Counted from the first letter of the stretch, positions 52,621 through 62,301 are shown. The stretch: DNA of 64,000 bases from Candidatus Methylophosphatis roskildensis (GCA_016708905.1 JADJEV010000003.1:1-64000), one strand, 5' to 3'. Notes: generated from the letters alone by a model not told the origin. Numbers and translations are program-made.

Positions 52621-53538
52621 ATGCCTTTCCTTATCACTCAAGTTGAAAGGCTGTTTCACGCGGAATTCGGCAGGGCAGGGAAGGTCGTGTTGCTTTGCTT
52701 GTGCGTCGTACTGATTGGCCTGGCCGGAACATTCCGCATCGTTACCGAGGCGCAGCATGCTTTGTCGCTGGTATTGCTCCTGCCGACGATCGCGGTGTCC
52801 TGGTTTATCGGCCTTGCGTTTGGTCTGTCGGTCGCCGTACTCGCCGTCTTGTCGTGGTTGAGCGCGGATCTGTTCGTGTCGGTCGAAACGCAGCCTGCCT
52901 GGGTTCTTTACAGCAATGCACTTGTTCGAGGTGGGGTATTCTGCCTTGTCGCATACATCACGTCGGCGCTGCGCGAAGCCTATCGGCGTCAGCGTGCCTT
53001 GGCGAGCCAGGATCCGCTGACGGGTCTTGCCAATCGGCGGCAGTTCATGTCGCGGCTTGAACTCGAGCGTCAAAGGAGCGCCCGCTCGCGCCGTCCGATC
53101 ACCATCGCCTACCTGGATCTCGACGACTTCAAAGCGGTCAACGACTCCTTGGGTCATGACAAGGGCGATCAGGTGCTGAGGATCGTCGGCGGCTTCCTGA
53201 CTCGCAACTTGCGCGACACGGATTGCGCGGCTCGCCTCGGCGGGGACGAGTTCGCGGTCATGCTGCCCGAAACCGGCCTGGAATCCGCGCTGATCGTGAT
53301 CGACAAGGCGCGTCACCGCATTCAGGCACTGTTGACCGCACATGGGCTTACGGTAGGGTTGAGCGTTGGTGTTGCAAGCTTCGTCAGTCTGCCTGGTTCG
53401 GTTCGCGAAATGCTCGAGGTGGCGGACCGGCTGATGTACGAAGTCAAGCAGGATGGCAAGCGAGCCATTCGGCATAGAGTGGTCGATGTTCCGCAGGATC
53501 ACCTGGTTGCAGAGCGCAGCCGCCCGCGTGATGAGTGA
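52621..53538 (+). CDS. Membrane diguanylate cyclase (GGDEF)
   Basis: This 305-residue protein has an N-terminal membrane region with four or five hydrophobic segments (VVLLCLCVVLIGLAGTFRIV to LVRGGVFCLVAYITSAL) and a C-terminal GGDEF domain: DPLTGLANRRQF, ITIAYLDLDDFKAVNDSLGH, CAARLGGDEFAVMLPE, LTVGLSVGVASF. The signature GGDEF is intact near residue 207, and the inhibitory RxxD site (RDTD) lies five residues before it. It makes cyclic-di-GMP with feedback control. No EAL domain and no periplasmic sensor domain are present. Confidence 0.94.
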   Translation: MPFLITQVERLFHAEFGRAGKVVLLCLCVVLIGLAGTFRIVTEAQHALSLVLLLPTIAVSWFIGLAFGLSVAVLAVLSWLSADLFVSVETQPAWVLYSNALVRGGVFCLVAYITSALREAYRRQRALASQDPLTGLANRRQFMSRLELERQRSARSRRPITIAYLDLDDFKAVNDSLGHDKGDQVLRIVGGFLTRNLRDTDCAARLGGDEFAVMLPETGLESALIVIDKARHRIQALLTAHGLTVGLSVGVASFVSLPGSVREMLEVADRLMYEVKQDGKRAIRHRVVDVPQDHLVAERSRPRDE

Positions 53539-53669
53539 AGTGCAAAATCGCGGTTGGCACTCGGTGCATGCGTAAGCGAATAGTGCCCGTCCAGTCAACA
53601 AGGAACAGGCAAGGCGGGCGAAGATAGAATTTGAGCGAATTCAATCCCTGGAAAGAAAGGAGTCATCCG

Positions 53670-54023
53670 ATGAAACCCTTGATCGTCTTGCCCGTGCTGG
53701 TGCTCGTGTTGTCCGCTTGCGGAAAGAAGGAGGAAGTGGCAGTGCCGTCCATCCCCTCTGTTTCGCCGCCTCCGCAAACTGCGCCGGCGCCACCGGCCGC
53801 TGTGCCCGAGGCTCCAGCCGTGCCTGTACAAGCCCCACATGCTTCCGCCGAGCGGGCCATGGCCGTTTCCGACAGGTACGTCGTCGCCAGGGGAGACACC
53901 TTGTCCAGCATCGCCAGAAAGCACGGCTTGAATCATCGCGACCTCGCGCGGTGGAACGATATTCGGGATCCGCGTCGGTTACGCGTTGGGCAGGAGCTTC
54001 GGCTCAACGCGCCGGGCAACTGA
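53670..54023 (+). CDS. LysM-domain lipoprotein
   Basis: This 117-residue protein has a signal peptide with lipobox VLSACGK, a proline/alanine-rich linker of about 40 residues and a C-terminal LysM domain: DRYVVARGDTLSSIARKHGL followed by RDLARWNDIRDP and LRVGQELRL. LysM binds peptidoglycan, so this is probably an outer-membrane lipoprotein reaching the cell wall. AAGGAG precedes ATG 53670. Confidence 0.92.
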   Translation: MKPLIVLPVLVLVLSACGKKEEVAVPSIPSVSPPPQTAPAPPAAVPEAPAVPVQAPHASAERAMAVSDRYVVARGDTLSSIARKHGLNHRDLARWNDIRDPRRLRVGQELRLNAPGN

Positions 54024-54163
54024 GTCCAAGTCTATTGGTCCGCGTGGTCCCCGAGGTCGCTGGCCGTCCTCGGCGCCGAGGATGGCGTTCGCGAATCGGG
54101 CGAGCCGAGTCGGGAATGGACGGCTCCGGAGTGATCCGCGATTTCAACGGAGGGAACAATCCA

Positions 54164-54693
54164 TGAGTGAGAACGAACGGGAAGAGCCGCAATCCAGGGA
54201 GCGCCTGGAGGCGGCCTATGACAAATTCGCCGAACACGTTCGCGAGCTGTTTCAAGCGAGCCAGGAGAAAAGCCGGGAGGCGCTGGAACGGGCCGCGGAT
54301 ACGGCGCGCGAGAAACTCGGCGCAGCCGGCGAATTCACCGCCGAGCAGGGGGCCCTGTTCAAGCGATATCTGTTGCGTGACGCGGAGCGTGCGCGCGAGG
54401 CCCTGGGGCAGTACAGCCACAAGGCCGCGGAGCGATTGCATCCGGAACGGCTGCGCGCGGGCGCACTCTCCTCGCTTGCTGCGCTGTTGCAGTCCGCTGG
54501 CGAGCGGCTCCAGTCGTGGTCGCGCAAGACCGACGAAGCATTGAACGAATCTCTGCTATGCGAAGTGGGCGAGATTACCAGCGCGGGTACGCTGACCTGC
54601 CTCAATTGCGGCCACACCATTCAGCTCGGCAAGACCGGGCACATTCCGCCTTGTCCGGAATGCTATCAGGGGCGATTCAGAAAGAGCTATTGA
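54164..54693 (+). CDS. Zinc-ribbon protein (DUF1451 family)
   Basis: This 176-residue protein has a long helical N-terminal part (YDKFAEHVRELFQASQEKSR; ALERAADTAREKLGAAGEF) and a C-terminal ribbon ending LTCLNCGHTIQLGKTGHIPP followed by CPECYQGRF. The two CxxC pairs should bind one zinc. This layout matches the DUF1451 family of unknown role. It is cytoplasmic with no signal peptide, and the start follows GGAGGG. Confidence 0.85.
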
Positions 54694-54811
54694 ACCGCGA
54701 GGTACGGGTTGTCGCCGCGCAAGAGATGATCGTTGCGCCGCGCGGTCGCGGCGTAGCGGCGCGTGCTGCTCGACACGTTTGCCTCGCGCTGGTAGTGCGG
54801 CCAATGGCGGG

Positions 54812-55789
54812 TCACTTCGTGCTTCGCGCATAGATCACGGCTACCAGCAGCGCCAGCGATGCGATCCAGATAAGCAGGTAGAGAACCATCGCGCGCCGGG
54901 CCTTCTTGCGCTCCCACCAGGTGCGCGGATGGATGCCCTTGGCCAGGAACACCACCTTGGCGGCCAGATTGACGCACACTACATTCACCGCCAACAGCAG
55001 GCCTGCACCCAGCGCATGCTCGAGCTGTCCGGCACCGAGCATCAGGCCGAGCGTTGCCGTCGGCGGCAGCAGCGCCACCGCCACCATGACGCCCACCAGC
55101 ACGCTCGACAGACCAGTGGTGATCGACAGCACCGCGGCCGCGCCGGACGCAAGCGCAAGCGCGACCGAGTCCATGCCCACCCGGGTGCGTGCCATCAGTT
55201 CGTGGCTCCCGAAGTCCACCGGCCAGACCAGGCCGATCAGCACGGACAGGAGCAAGGCCAGACCAATGCCAATGCCATTGGTGCGCGCCGCCTTCAACAT
55301 CAACGGGGTGTCGCCGAGCGCCGTTCCCAGGCCGAGGGCGAGGTTGGGCCCGAGCAGCGGCGCGATGACCATGGCGCCGACCACCACCGCCACGTTGTCT
55401 TCGATCAGACCGATTGCCGCCACGATCGTCGACAGCACGACGAGTATCAGGAAGTTGCTGTCCAGGCGCGCGCTCTTCTCGATCTCCTCGTACATTGCTT
55501 CGCGGATCGCGGTGGCGGATTCCTCCTTGGTGCGTTGCGTCTCGGGCGGCCGCGGCAACGCCACTTCCACCCCGATTACGATGATGCGGGCATCGGAATC
55601 CTTGTCGAGGGATCGCTGCAGGGCGTCCAGCACCGCCTGCGCCCGCTCGTCGGCAATCAGGATGCGCATGATCTGGCGTCCGTCGTCGCCCTGGTAGCCG
55701 AGCCTGAAGTCTGCCGCTTCGTTCTTGTCGGCGATGCTGCTCACCGTGTCGATATGGCCCGCATCGGCGTTTACCTCGATCAGTTTCAT
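54812..55789 (-). CDS. DUF389 (TIGR00341) family membrane protein
   Basis: This 325-residue protein has a cytoplasmic N-terminal domain (MKLIEVNADAGHIDTVSSIA; RIIVIGVEVALPRP) and six or more membrane segments, including the family core NFLILVVLSTIVAAIGLIED, VVVGAMVIAPLLGPNLALGL and GVMVAVALLPPTATLGLMLG. The function of the family is unknown. I start it at ATG 55789, the family-like N-terminus, not at the longer frame. It is followed upstream on the same strand by mgtE. Confidence 0.9.
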   Translation of the reverse strand: MKLIEVNADAGHIDTVSSIADKNEAADFRLGYQGDDGRQIMRILIADERAQAVLDALQRSLDKDSDARIIVIGVEVALPRPPETQRTKEESATAIREAMYEEIEKSARLDSNFLILVVLSTIVAAIGLIEDNVAVVVGAMVIAPLLGPNLALGLGTALGDTPLMLKAARTNGIGIGLALLLSVLIGLVWPVDFGSHELMARTRVGMDSVALALASGAAAVLSITTGLSSVLVGVMVAVALLPPTATLGLMLGAGQLEHALGAGLLLAVNVVCVNLAAKVVFLAKGIHPRTWWERKKARRAMVLYLLIWIASLALLVAVIYARSTK

Positions 55790-55870
55790 CTCACCACTCC
55801 TTCGGCTGCAATCGCGCAGATAGCGCGGCAGGAACAAGTCGACAGCGTCATGAACGATCCCGCGACGGCA

Positions 55871-57202
55871 CTAACGCAGGAACCAGGCGGCCATACCCAG
55901 GAAGACGAAGAAGCCGAAGGTGTCGGTGAACGCGACCAGCAGCACCTGCCCGGCGATCACCGCATCGATGCGCAAGCGCTCGAGAACCAGCGGAATCAGT
56001 GTCCCGATGGTGACACCGGCGACCAGGTTGACCACGATTGCCGCGCCGAACACGAGGCTCAGATTGGTGTTGCCGAACCATGCACTCGCCAGCAGGCCGA
56101 CCGCCGCCGCCCAGACCACGCCGTTAATCGCGGCCACTGCAAGTTCCCGGCGCAGCAGGCGCCAGCGGTTCGCAGGGTTGATGTGTTCGAGCGCCAGGGC
56201 GCGAATGACCAGCGTCAGGCTCTGCGTACCGGCCACACCACCCATGCTCGATACCACCGGCATCAACACGGCCAGCGCCACGACGCGCTCGATGGTTGCG
56301 TCGAACAGGCCGATCACCGCCGCGGCGATCAGCGCATTGACGAGGTTGATGCCGAGCCAGACCGCACGCCGGCGCGCGCTGGCCAGGGCCGGCGCGAAGG
56401 TGTCGGTGTCCTCGTCCAGGCCGGCCACCGCCATCGCCGTATGGTCGGCCTGCGCTCGCACGAAATCCAGCACGTCGTCGACCGTGATGCGGCCGATCAG
56501 CCGCCCCGAGGCATCGACCACCGGCGCCGACACCAGGTTCTGATCCTCGAACAGCCGGGCCACGCGCACCGCCGGCATCGTCGCCAGTATCGGACTCAGC
56601 GAAGTGTCCATCACCTCGTACACTCGCTGTCCGCCGTCGAGCGAGACCAGGTCGGCCAGGGCAAGCCGCCCGAGGTAGCGGCCATCCAGATCGGTCACGC
56701 TGACCGCATCGAGCTGGTCCGGCAATCGTCCCTGCTCGGTGCGGTACAACGTCAGGTAGCCGAGCACCATCGCCAGTGTGATGTCGGTGCGCACGGCAAT
56801 CGCATCGACGTCCATCAAACCGCCGGCGCTGTCCTGCTCGTACTCGCGCACCAGTTCGAAGCGGATGCGGCGCTGTGCGTCCATTCCCGCAAGCACGGCT
56901 TCGATGACGTCGGCAGGCACCTCGTCATAGAGGTCTGACAGCTCGTCCAGATCGAGCCGCTGCATGGCCTTGGCAAGTTCGTCGGGCGTGCTGGCCTCGA
57001 TCAGTTGCGCGCGCACCTCGCCGTGCGCTTCGACCAGCACGTCACCCTTGACCTGCGTATCGATCTCATCCCAGACCGAGATGCGCTCGTCGGGCGAAAG
57101 AGATTCCAGCAGGTCCGCCAGTTGCGGTGCTTCCATCTCTGCCAGCAAGCCCGCGATCGATTCGCGCCGGTTCGATGTCAGCGCTTCCAGTAGAGCTTTC
57201 AC
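55871..57202 (-). CDS. mgtE: Magnesium transporter MgtE (second copy)
   Basis: This 443-residue protein has the superhelical N-domain (ESIAGLLAEMEAPQLADLLE), a CBS pair (QDSAGGLMDVDAIAVRTDIT; VSAPVVDASGRLIGRITVDD) and a membrane domain beginning near residue 285, with LAVLMPVVSSMGGVAGTQSL and AFTDTFGFFVFLGMAAW. The pore aspartate (TDTFGFF) is kept. It belongs to a different subgroup from the copy at 46834: the pore motif is SSMGGVAGTQ, not GQSGNAGAQ. It is 81 bp from the DUF389 gene, probably one transcript. Confidence 0.94.
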   Translation of the reverse strand: MKALLEALTSNRRESIAGLLAEMEAPQLADLLESLSPDERISVWDEIDTQVKGDVLVEAHGEVRAQLIEASTPDELAKAMQRLDLDELSDLYDEVPADVIEAVLAGMDAQRRIRFELVREYEQDSAGGLMDVDAIAVRTDITLAMVLGYLTLYRTEQGRLPDQLDAVSVTDLDGRYLGRLALADLVSLDGGQRVYEVMDTSLSPILATMPAVRVARLFEDQNLVSAPVVDASGRLIGRITVDDVLDFVRAQADHTAMAVAGLDEDTDTFAPALASARRRAVWLGINLVNALIAAAVIGLFDATIERVVALAVLMPVVSSMGGVAGTQSLTLVIRALALEHINPANRWRLLRRELAVAAINGVVWAAAVGLLASAWFGNTNLSLVFGAAIVVNLVAGVTIGTLIPLVLERLRIDAVIAGQVLLVAFTDTFGFFVFLGMAAWFLR

Positions 57203-57414
57203 CTTGTGTCCTTACTTTTATGCGCGCAGCGCCGCCGCCGCGCGGCAGCGCCTGTGTGGATTGGATAAAAGAAACGGTGGGAGACCCACCATCGTTCGAG
57301 CAGCATCGTCGGGCGGCATCGCTACGCTTGCCGGATACGACTCAACTCGGGGATACGGCCGACACGGCAAACCGGCTGGCAACGACGATCGAAGAGATTC
57401 CTCGATCGGCTGGA

Positions 57415-58035
57415 TCAGCCGCGCAGCCAGGCTCGGGCTTTACTGTTGCGAACCACCGTTTCGAGGGTTTCGTGCCCGGACTCTTCCGAATACGCGAGCA
57501 CGGCCAAAAGCATCTGCGCCATCAGGTGCACGTCGTAAACGGCGTCGTGCGGGCGCCGCGGACCGCGCTGCATCTTCTGCAGCCAGTAGCTCATGTTGGT
57601 AACCGCCGAATCCCCGCTATCCCATTCGTCGAGGAATGCAGTTATCTCCATCCACTCCTGTGATGGTGGCTCGAGTCCGAATCTCGCGCAGAGCCTTTCC
57701 ATCATGGCGCGCACGAAGCGCACGTTATACGTCACGATCAGGCTGTCGGTCATGATTCGCGCGAGTTCCGAATAGTCGTTGCGCCAGACTGCCAGATCGC
57801 CGGCGACGCCGGGCCCTTGCGCCGGAACGTCGTAGTACTTGATGTCGGAAACCCTGAAGCTCGCGGCTTCGACAGGAAGCAAGGCGATTCCCCAGACGCT
57901 GTCACGCGATACGGCGGTTCCCGTCACGTCGAGATCCAGTACCGAGAAGCGGATCTCGACCAGCGCGTCGGTCGGCACCTTCTCGGTAGTGGATTGACGC
58001 AACAGGTTTCGGTTGAGCCATGTCCCGAGGCTCAT
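57415..58035 (-). CDS. DnaQ-fold exonuclease-like protein with altered active site
   Basis: This 206-residue protein has the RNase H/DnaQ exonuclease layout: RFSVLDLDVTGTAVSRDSVW (normally D-x-E), IVTYNVRFVRAMMERL (normally N-xx-F-D) and RPHDAVYDVHLMAQMLLAVL (the H-xxxx-D motif). The first motif has Asp for Glu and the middle motif has Val where the catalytic Asp is expected, so catalysis is doubtful. Its ATG overlaps the stop of the DUF294 signalling protein (ATGA). This gene pair typically accompanies DUF4212/acetate-type symporters, as it does here. Confidence 0.82.
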   Translation of the reverse strand: MSLGTWLNRNLLRQSTTEKVPTDALVEIRFSVLDLDVTGTAVSRDSVWGIALLPVEAASFRVSDIKYYDVPAQGPGVAGDLAVWRNDYSELARIMTDSLIVTYNVRFVRAMMERLCARFGLEPPSQEWMEITAFLDEWDSGDSAVTNMSYWLQKMQRGPRRPHDAVYDVHLMAQMLLAVLAYSEESGHETLETVVRNSKARAWLRG

Positions 58036-59927
58036 GGCCGATAGTCCACTTTGAGGCGGCTCTGCAGCGACACCGCCTGGCGCAAGGATTCGCGCAGGAT
58101 GCGCTGCTGGAGTTCGTCGAGCGAATACGGATCGACCCGGTTGGGGTCACCGCCGTCGCGCATCGACTCGAGCTGACGTCTGAGTCGAATCGCCTGAACG
58201 AATCGGAAGGCCGCGATATCGCCCTCGATGGCGCTGAGCGAACGTTTGATGCGCTGTCCGACCACGCGCAGGCGCTCGGCGGTATTGGCGGAGCGGACGC
58301 CGTTGGCCAGCGCGTAGATGCGGGCGGTATCGACGAACAGTCGGCTACCCTGGGTCTTGAGATCGATCGTTTCGCCGTGGCGGCCGCCTTCGGTGGCGAA
58401 GCGGCTGATCCGCCCGACCGGCGGAGCGACTTCCAGCGCGTTGATCGCCATCTGGTGCAGGAAGATCGTGTTGCCTTTCGCCGCGCCGAGCAGGTGATCG
58501 AGCATCGCGTCGGCGAGCCCCTCGTCCCCATGGGTGGCGCGAAGGTCGAAAAAGATCGCCGCGTTGAGCAGGGCCTTCGGCGTCGTCGAGCGAATCCAGG
58601 CTGAAAACCTGGCCTTCCATTCGTCGAGCGACATGCACCATTCGGGATTGCCCGCCATGATGTTGCCCTTGCAGCGCGGGAATCCGCAGGCGTCGAGGCC
58701 GTCGTTGGCGGCGGCCGCGAATTCGAGCAGGGCGCTGCGGACCGGCTCGATGGCATCGGCCGTCGGCGCTATGAACACGATTCCATTGTCCTGGTCGGTG
58801 ACGAATCCCTGCTCTTCCCTTGCCTCCGAGCCGAATGCGAGCCAGCAGAATCGCGCATCCACCTTCTTTTCCGCGGCGAGCACCCGCAGCAGGCGGCGGG
58901 AAATGCGGCCGTTCATCGACGAGACCAGACGCATGAACTGGCTGACTTCCATGCCCTGACGGAACACCCGCTGGGCCAATTCCTGAACTCTGCTGGCGAG
59001 ATCGACCAGCTCGGCCACGCTGCGCGCTTCGTCGATCGGCTTGAAGACATGCTCGACGCCATGCTGCTGGGCGCGAAAAATATCGCGCTCCGACACCAGG
59101 CCGACCACTTGGCCCTCGGAACTGCGCAGCAGAAGATGGCGACAATGGTTCTGCGCCATTTCGATTCCGGCCTCGAGCACCGAGGCCGCATCGTCGAGCA
59201 TCCGCGGCGCCTGCGTCATCACCTGCGACACTGGCATGTCGGATGCCATCCGGGTCGCCAGACCGCGCACCACCAGATCGGTCTGGGTGACGATACCTTC
59301 GACGGCCGCGGGGGATCCGACGAGCAGTGAGCCGACTCTTCGCTGCGCCATGAGGGCGGCGACGTCGCCTATCGATCGAGTGGACTCGACACATTCCAGC
59401 TTGGACGCGGCGAACGACCGCGCCGGCATCGCCAGCACCTGGTCGGACAACTGGCGTGCCCGTGTCAATTCGGCAGCCGACTCACGGATGCGCCGCTGTT
59501 CATCCTGCAAGCCGAGGGCGATCCAGTGCAGCAACGCTGGTTCGGCCAGCCAATGGTCGATTTCCTCGCCCTCGATCTGCCACAGGTAGCAGTCCTCCTC
59601 CGCCGAATAGATGCGCCAGCCGCCGCCACGATCCAGCATCACTTCGACCGGAAACAGCGCACCGACGCCCACGTGCTGGTCGGGGCCAGGCGCGATACGA
59701 GTCTGCCCGACTTCTGCGGTACGCACCCGGCCCCGGCGGACGATCCAGAAGCGCGGCGCCGGCAATGCGATTTCCGGGTGGAGGATGGTGCTGCCGCAGC
59801 GGAAAAAGACGATGCGGCTGCGCGCCAAGAGTTCGCCGAGCCGCGCTTCCGGGATCTGGTCGAACGGCGGTATGTCCTCGATGCGACGCAGCTCGTTGGT
59901 CAGGATGAACTCGATGGAGGGGTCCAC
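58032..59927 (-). CDS. Cyclic-nucleotide/CBS/DUF294 nucleotidyltransferase-like signalling protein
   Basis: This 631-residue protein has a cNMP-binding-like domain (about 20-130; FRCGSTILHPE, FPVEVMLDRG), a CBS pair (about 165-290; VAALMAQRRVGSLLVGSPAA, LLLRSSEGQVVGLVSERDIF), and a DUF294 nucleotidyltransferase-like domain with LAFGSEAREEQGFVTDQDNG near 366-385. Its GS and DxD residues match the GlnD-type fold. A helical DUF294 C-terminal domain closes it. It probably senses nucleotides and modifies or controls a partner. It is divergent from, and probably linked to, the DUF4212/symporter operon at 60226. Confidence 0.92.
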   Translation of the reverse strand: MDPSIEFILTNELRRIEDIPPFDQIPEARLGELLARSRIVFFRCGSTILHPEIALPAPRFWIVRRGRVRTAEVGQTRIAPGPDQHVGVGALFPVEVMLDRGGGWRIYSAEEDCYLWQIEGEEIDHWLAEPALLHWIALGLQDEQRRIRESAAELTRARQLSDQVLAMPARSFAASKLECVESTRSIGDVAALMAQRRVGSLLVGSPAAVEGIVTQTDLVVRGLATRMASDMPVSQVMTQAPRMLDDAASVLEAGIEMAQNHCRHLLLRSSEGQVVGLVSERDIFRAQQHGVEHVFKPIDEARSVAELVDLASRVQELAQRVFRQGMEVSQFMRLVSSMNGRISRRLLRVLAAEKKVDARFCWLAFGSEAREEQGFVTDQDNGIVFIAPTADAIEPVRSALLEFAAAANDGLDACGFPRCKGNIMAGNPEWCMSLDEWKARFSAWIRSTTPKALLNAAIFFDLRATHGDEGLADAMLDHLLGAAKGNTIFLHQMAINALEVAPPVGRISRFATEGGRHGETIDLKTQGSRLFVDTARIYALANGVRSANTAERLRVVGQRIKRSLSAIEGDIAAFRFVQAIRLRRQLESMRDGGDPNRVDPYSLDELQQRILRESLRQAVSLQSRLKVDYRP

Positions 59928-60225
59928 GATTTCCTCGCGATGAGTTGGCGGTCCGGCGAACCGACGCGAACCCGGACTATACGCGGGGTAGCAGCCCGAC
60001 AGGCTGCTCGGTCAGGACACCGTCAATGCCGCAGTGCGGTAGATGTGGGGAAAAAGCTACGGGCGGGCGCCGAGGCACGTCGAGCGTGCTTTCGCGTTGA
60101 TCTAATCTTGATCTTGACCGGCATATGTTACGGAGCGCCAAAGCCCCCCAATCGGAACGTGTGATTAGGAAAGCATGATTTAAGTGGGCGCCCCTGGCAC
60201 ATCGAGGTCAAACAAGGGAGGAGAT
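59928..60225. other. Divergent promoter region of the DUF294 gene and the symporter operon
   Basis: A spacer of 298 bp without a gene. A TTGATC/TTGACC stretch at about 60107-60118 may hold a -35 element for the rightward operon. No clear -10 consensus follows at standard spacing. Confidence 0.35.
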
Positions 60226-60480
60226 ATGGACAAGAGTGGCAAAGCCTATTGGCAGGCGACGCTCGGGTTGCTGACGAAGATATTGATAATCTGGTTCCTG
60301 GTTTCGTTCGGGGCCGGCATCCTGTTCGCGCCGATGCTCAACAACTTCCATCTGGGCGGCTATCCGCTCGGGTTCTGGTTCGCCCACCAGGGCGCAATGT
60401 ACGTCTTCATCGCGTTGATCTTCTATTACAAGAAGAAGATGGGCGATATCGATCGCCAATTCGACGTCCACGAAGAATAA
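60226..60480 (+). CDS. DUF4212 small subunit of a sodium:solute symporter
   Basis: This 84-residue protein has two membrane segments (GLLTKILIIWFLVSFGAGIL; FAHQGAMYVFIALIFYYKKK) and the typical FHLGGYPLGFWFAHQ core of DUF4212. Members are always encoded just before a VC_2705-type solute:sodium symporter and are thought to form a complex with it. A GGGAGGAG site precedes ATG 60226. The symporter starts 12 bp after its stop. Confidence 0.93.
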   Translation: MDKSGKAYWQATLGLLTKILIIWFLVSFGAGILFAPMLNNFHLGGYPLGFWFAHQGAMYVFIALIFYYKKKMGDIDRQFDVHEE

Positions 60481-60492
60481 GGGAGCCGACAA

Positions 60493-62301
60493 ATGGATCT
60501 GCAAACTACAATCTATCTCGTGGTCGGCGCGACTTTTGCGCTCTACATCGGCATCGCCATGTGGGCTCGTGCGGGAACCACCAGCGAGTTCTACGTGGCA
60601 GGTGGTGGTGTACCACCGGTGTTGAATGGCATGGCCACCGCGGCGGACTGGATGTCGGCCGCCTCGTTCATCTCGATGGCCGGCCTGATATCCAATATGG
60701 GATACGGCGGCGGGCTGTTCCTGATGGGCTGGACCGGCGGCTACGTGCTGCTGGCGATGCTACTCGCACCCTACCTGCGCAAATTCGGCAAGTTCACCGT
60801 GCCGCAGTTCATTGGCGACCGCTACTACTCGAAGTCGGCGTCGACGGTGGCGGTGCTGTGCCTGCTGGTCGCCTCGCTCACCTATATCATCGGCCAGATG
60901 ACCGGTGTCGGCGTCGCGTTCTCGCGTTTCCTCGGCGTATCGAGCGAGGTCGGCATCTACGTCGGCATGGGCATCGTATTCCTGTACGCGGTGTTCGGCG
61001 GGATGAAGGGCATCACCTACACCCAGGTCGCCCAGTACATCGTGCTGATCCTCGCTTACACGATTCCGGCGATCTTCATATCGTTCCAACTGACGGGCAA
61101 TCCGATTCCGCAACTCGGTCTGGGCTCCAGCATCGTCGGGCAGGACGTCTCGCTGCTTTCCAAGCTGGACCAGGTGGTCACCGAACTCGGCTTCGGCAAG
61201 TACACGACGTCGACCGCCGGCAGCACCTTGAACATGTTCGTCTACACGTTCTCGCTGATGATCGGCACCGCCGGTCTGCCGCACGTGATCATGCGCTTCT
61301 TCACCGTGCCCACGGTCGCGGCCGCGCGCAGTTCGGCGGGCTGGGCACTGGTGTTCATCGCGATCCTGTACACCACGGCGCCCGCCGTGGCGGCGATGGC
61401 GAAGACCAATTTGATCCGTACCATCACACCGGGCGTGATCATGAGCAATGCCGACGTCTACGGCAAGGATTCAGCGATCGAGTACGAGACGCGACCCGAC
61501 TGGATGAAGCGTTGGGAAAAGACCGGCCTGCTGAAGTTCCAGGACAAGAACGGTGACGGCCGCATCCAGTACTACAACGACAAGTCCAAGAGCGAGGACT
61601 TCAAGAAGAAGGCCGAGGAAGCCGGCTGGAAGGGCAATGAGTTGGAGGTCAATGCCGACATCATCGTGCTGGCCAACCCGGAAATCGCCCTGCTGCCGAA
61701 CTGGGTGATCGCCCTGGTGGCTGCCGGTGGTCTGGCTGCCGCGCTGTCGACGGCCGCCGGCCTGCTGATGGCGATCTCCGCCGCGATCTCCCACGACCTG
61801 GTCAAGGGCGTGTTCGCCCCGGACATCAGCGAAAAGGGCGAGTTGCTGACCGGCAAGATCGCGATGGCATGCTCGATCCTGGTCGCGGGCTATCTGGGTC
61901 TGAATCCGCCGGGCTTCGCCGCCGGAACCGTGGCGCTCGCCTTCGGCATCGCGGCGAGCTCGCTGTTCCCGGCGATCATGATGGGCATCTTCAGCAAGAA
62001 GATGAACCGCGAGGGCGCGATGGCCGGCATGCTGTCGGGCTTGTTCGTCACGCTGTTCTACGTGTTCGCGCACAAGGGCCTGTTCTTCATCAAGGGTACC
62101 GATTATCTGGACCTGATCGGTGGCGCCAACTCCTTCTTCGGCATCACGCCGGAAGCCTTTGGTGGGGTCGGGGCGATGGTCAACTTCATCGTCGCGTTCC
62201 TGGTGGACAAGGTAACCAAGGAGCCGCCGGAGCACATCCAGCATCTGGTGGAATCCGTGCGCACGCCGCGCGGCGCCAAGGCCGTGGATGGGGCACACTG
62301 A
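60493..62301 (+). CDS. Sodium:solute symporter, VC_2705 type (acetate/monocarboxylate permease-like)
   Basis: This 602-residue protein has about 13 membrane segments of the SSS family. GVPPVLNGMATAADWMSAAS followed by FISMAG, KFTVPQFIGDRYYS and FSLMIGTAGLPHVIMRFFTV are the signature stretches, and a soluble insertion near 320-400 (DKNGDGRIQYYNDKSKSEDF) distinguishes this subgroup from classical ActP. The insertion contains an EF-hand-like DKNGDGRIQ loop that could bind calcium. It probably imports acetate or another short carboxylate with sodium. It is co-transcribed with the DUF4212 subunit and ends before a strong terminator. Confidence 0.93.
   Translation: MDLQTTIYLVVGATFALYIGIAMWARAGTTSEFYVAGGGVPPVLNGMATAADWMSAASFISMAGLISNMGYGGGLFLMGWTGGYVLLAMLLAPYLRKFGKFTVPQFIGDRYYSKSASTVAVLCLLVASLTYIIGQMTGVGVAFSRFLGVSSEVGIYVGMGIVFLYAVFGGMKGITYTQVAQYIVLILAYTIPAIFISFQLTGNPIPQLGLGSSIVGQDVSLLSKLDQVVTELGFGKYTTSTAGSTLNMFVYTFSLMIGTAGLPHVIMRFFTVPTVAAARSSAGWALVFIAILYTTAPAVAAMAKTNLIRTITPGVIMSNADVYGKDSAIEYETRPDWMKRWEKTGLLKFQDKNGDGRIQYYNDKSKSEDFKKKAEEAGWKGNELEVNADIIVLANPEIALLPNWVIALVAAGGLAAALSTAAGLLMAISAAISHDLVKGVFAPDISEKGELLTGKIAMACSILVAGYLGLNPPGFAAGTVALAFGIAASSLFPAIMMGIFSKKMNREGAMAGMLSGLFVTLFYVFAHKGLFFIKGTDYLDLIGGANSFFGITPEAFGGVGAMVNFIVAFLVDKVTKEPPEHIQHLVESVRTPRGAKAVDGAH

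Noticed and set aside
54779..56938. A 719-codon plus-strand frame rich in His, Gln and Arg
   Set aside because: It is antisense to the DUF389 gene and mgtE and shows the composition of a codon-bias shadow.
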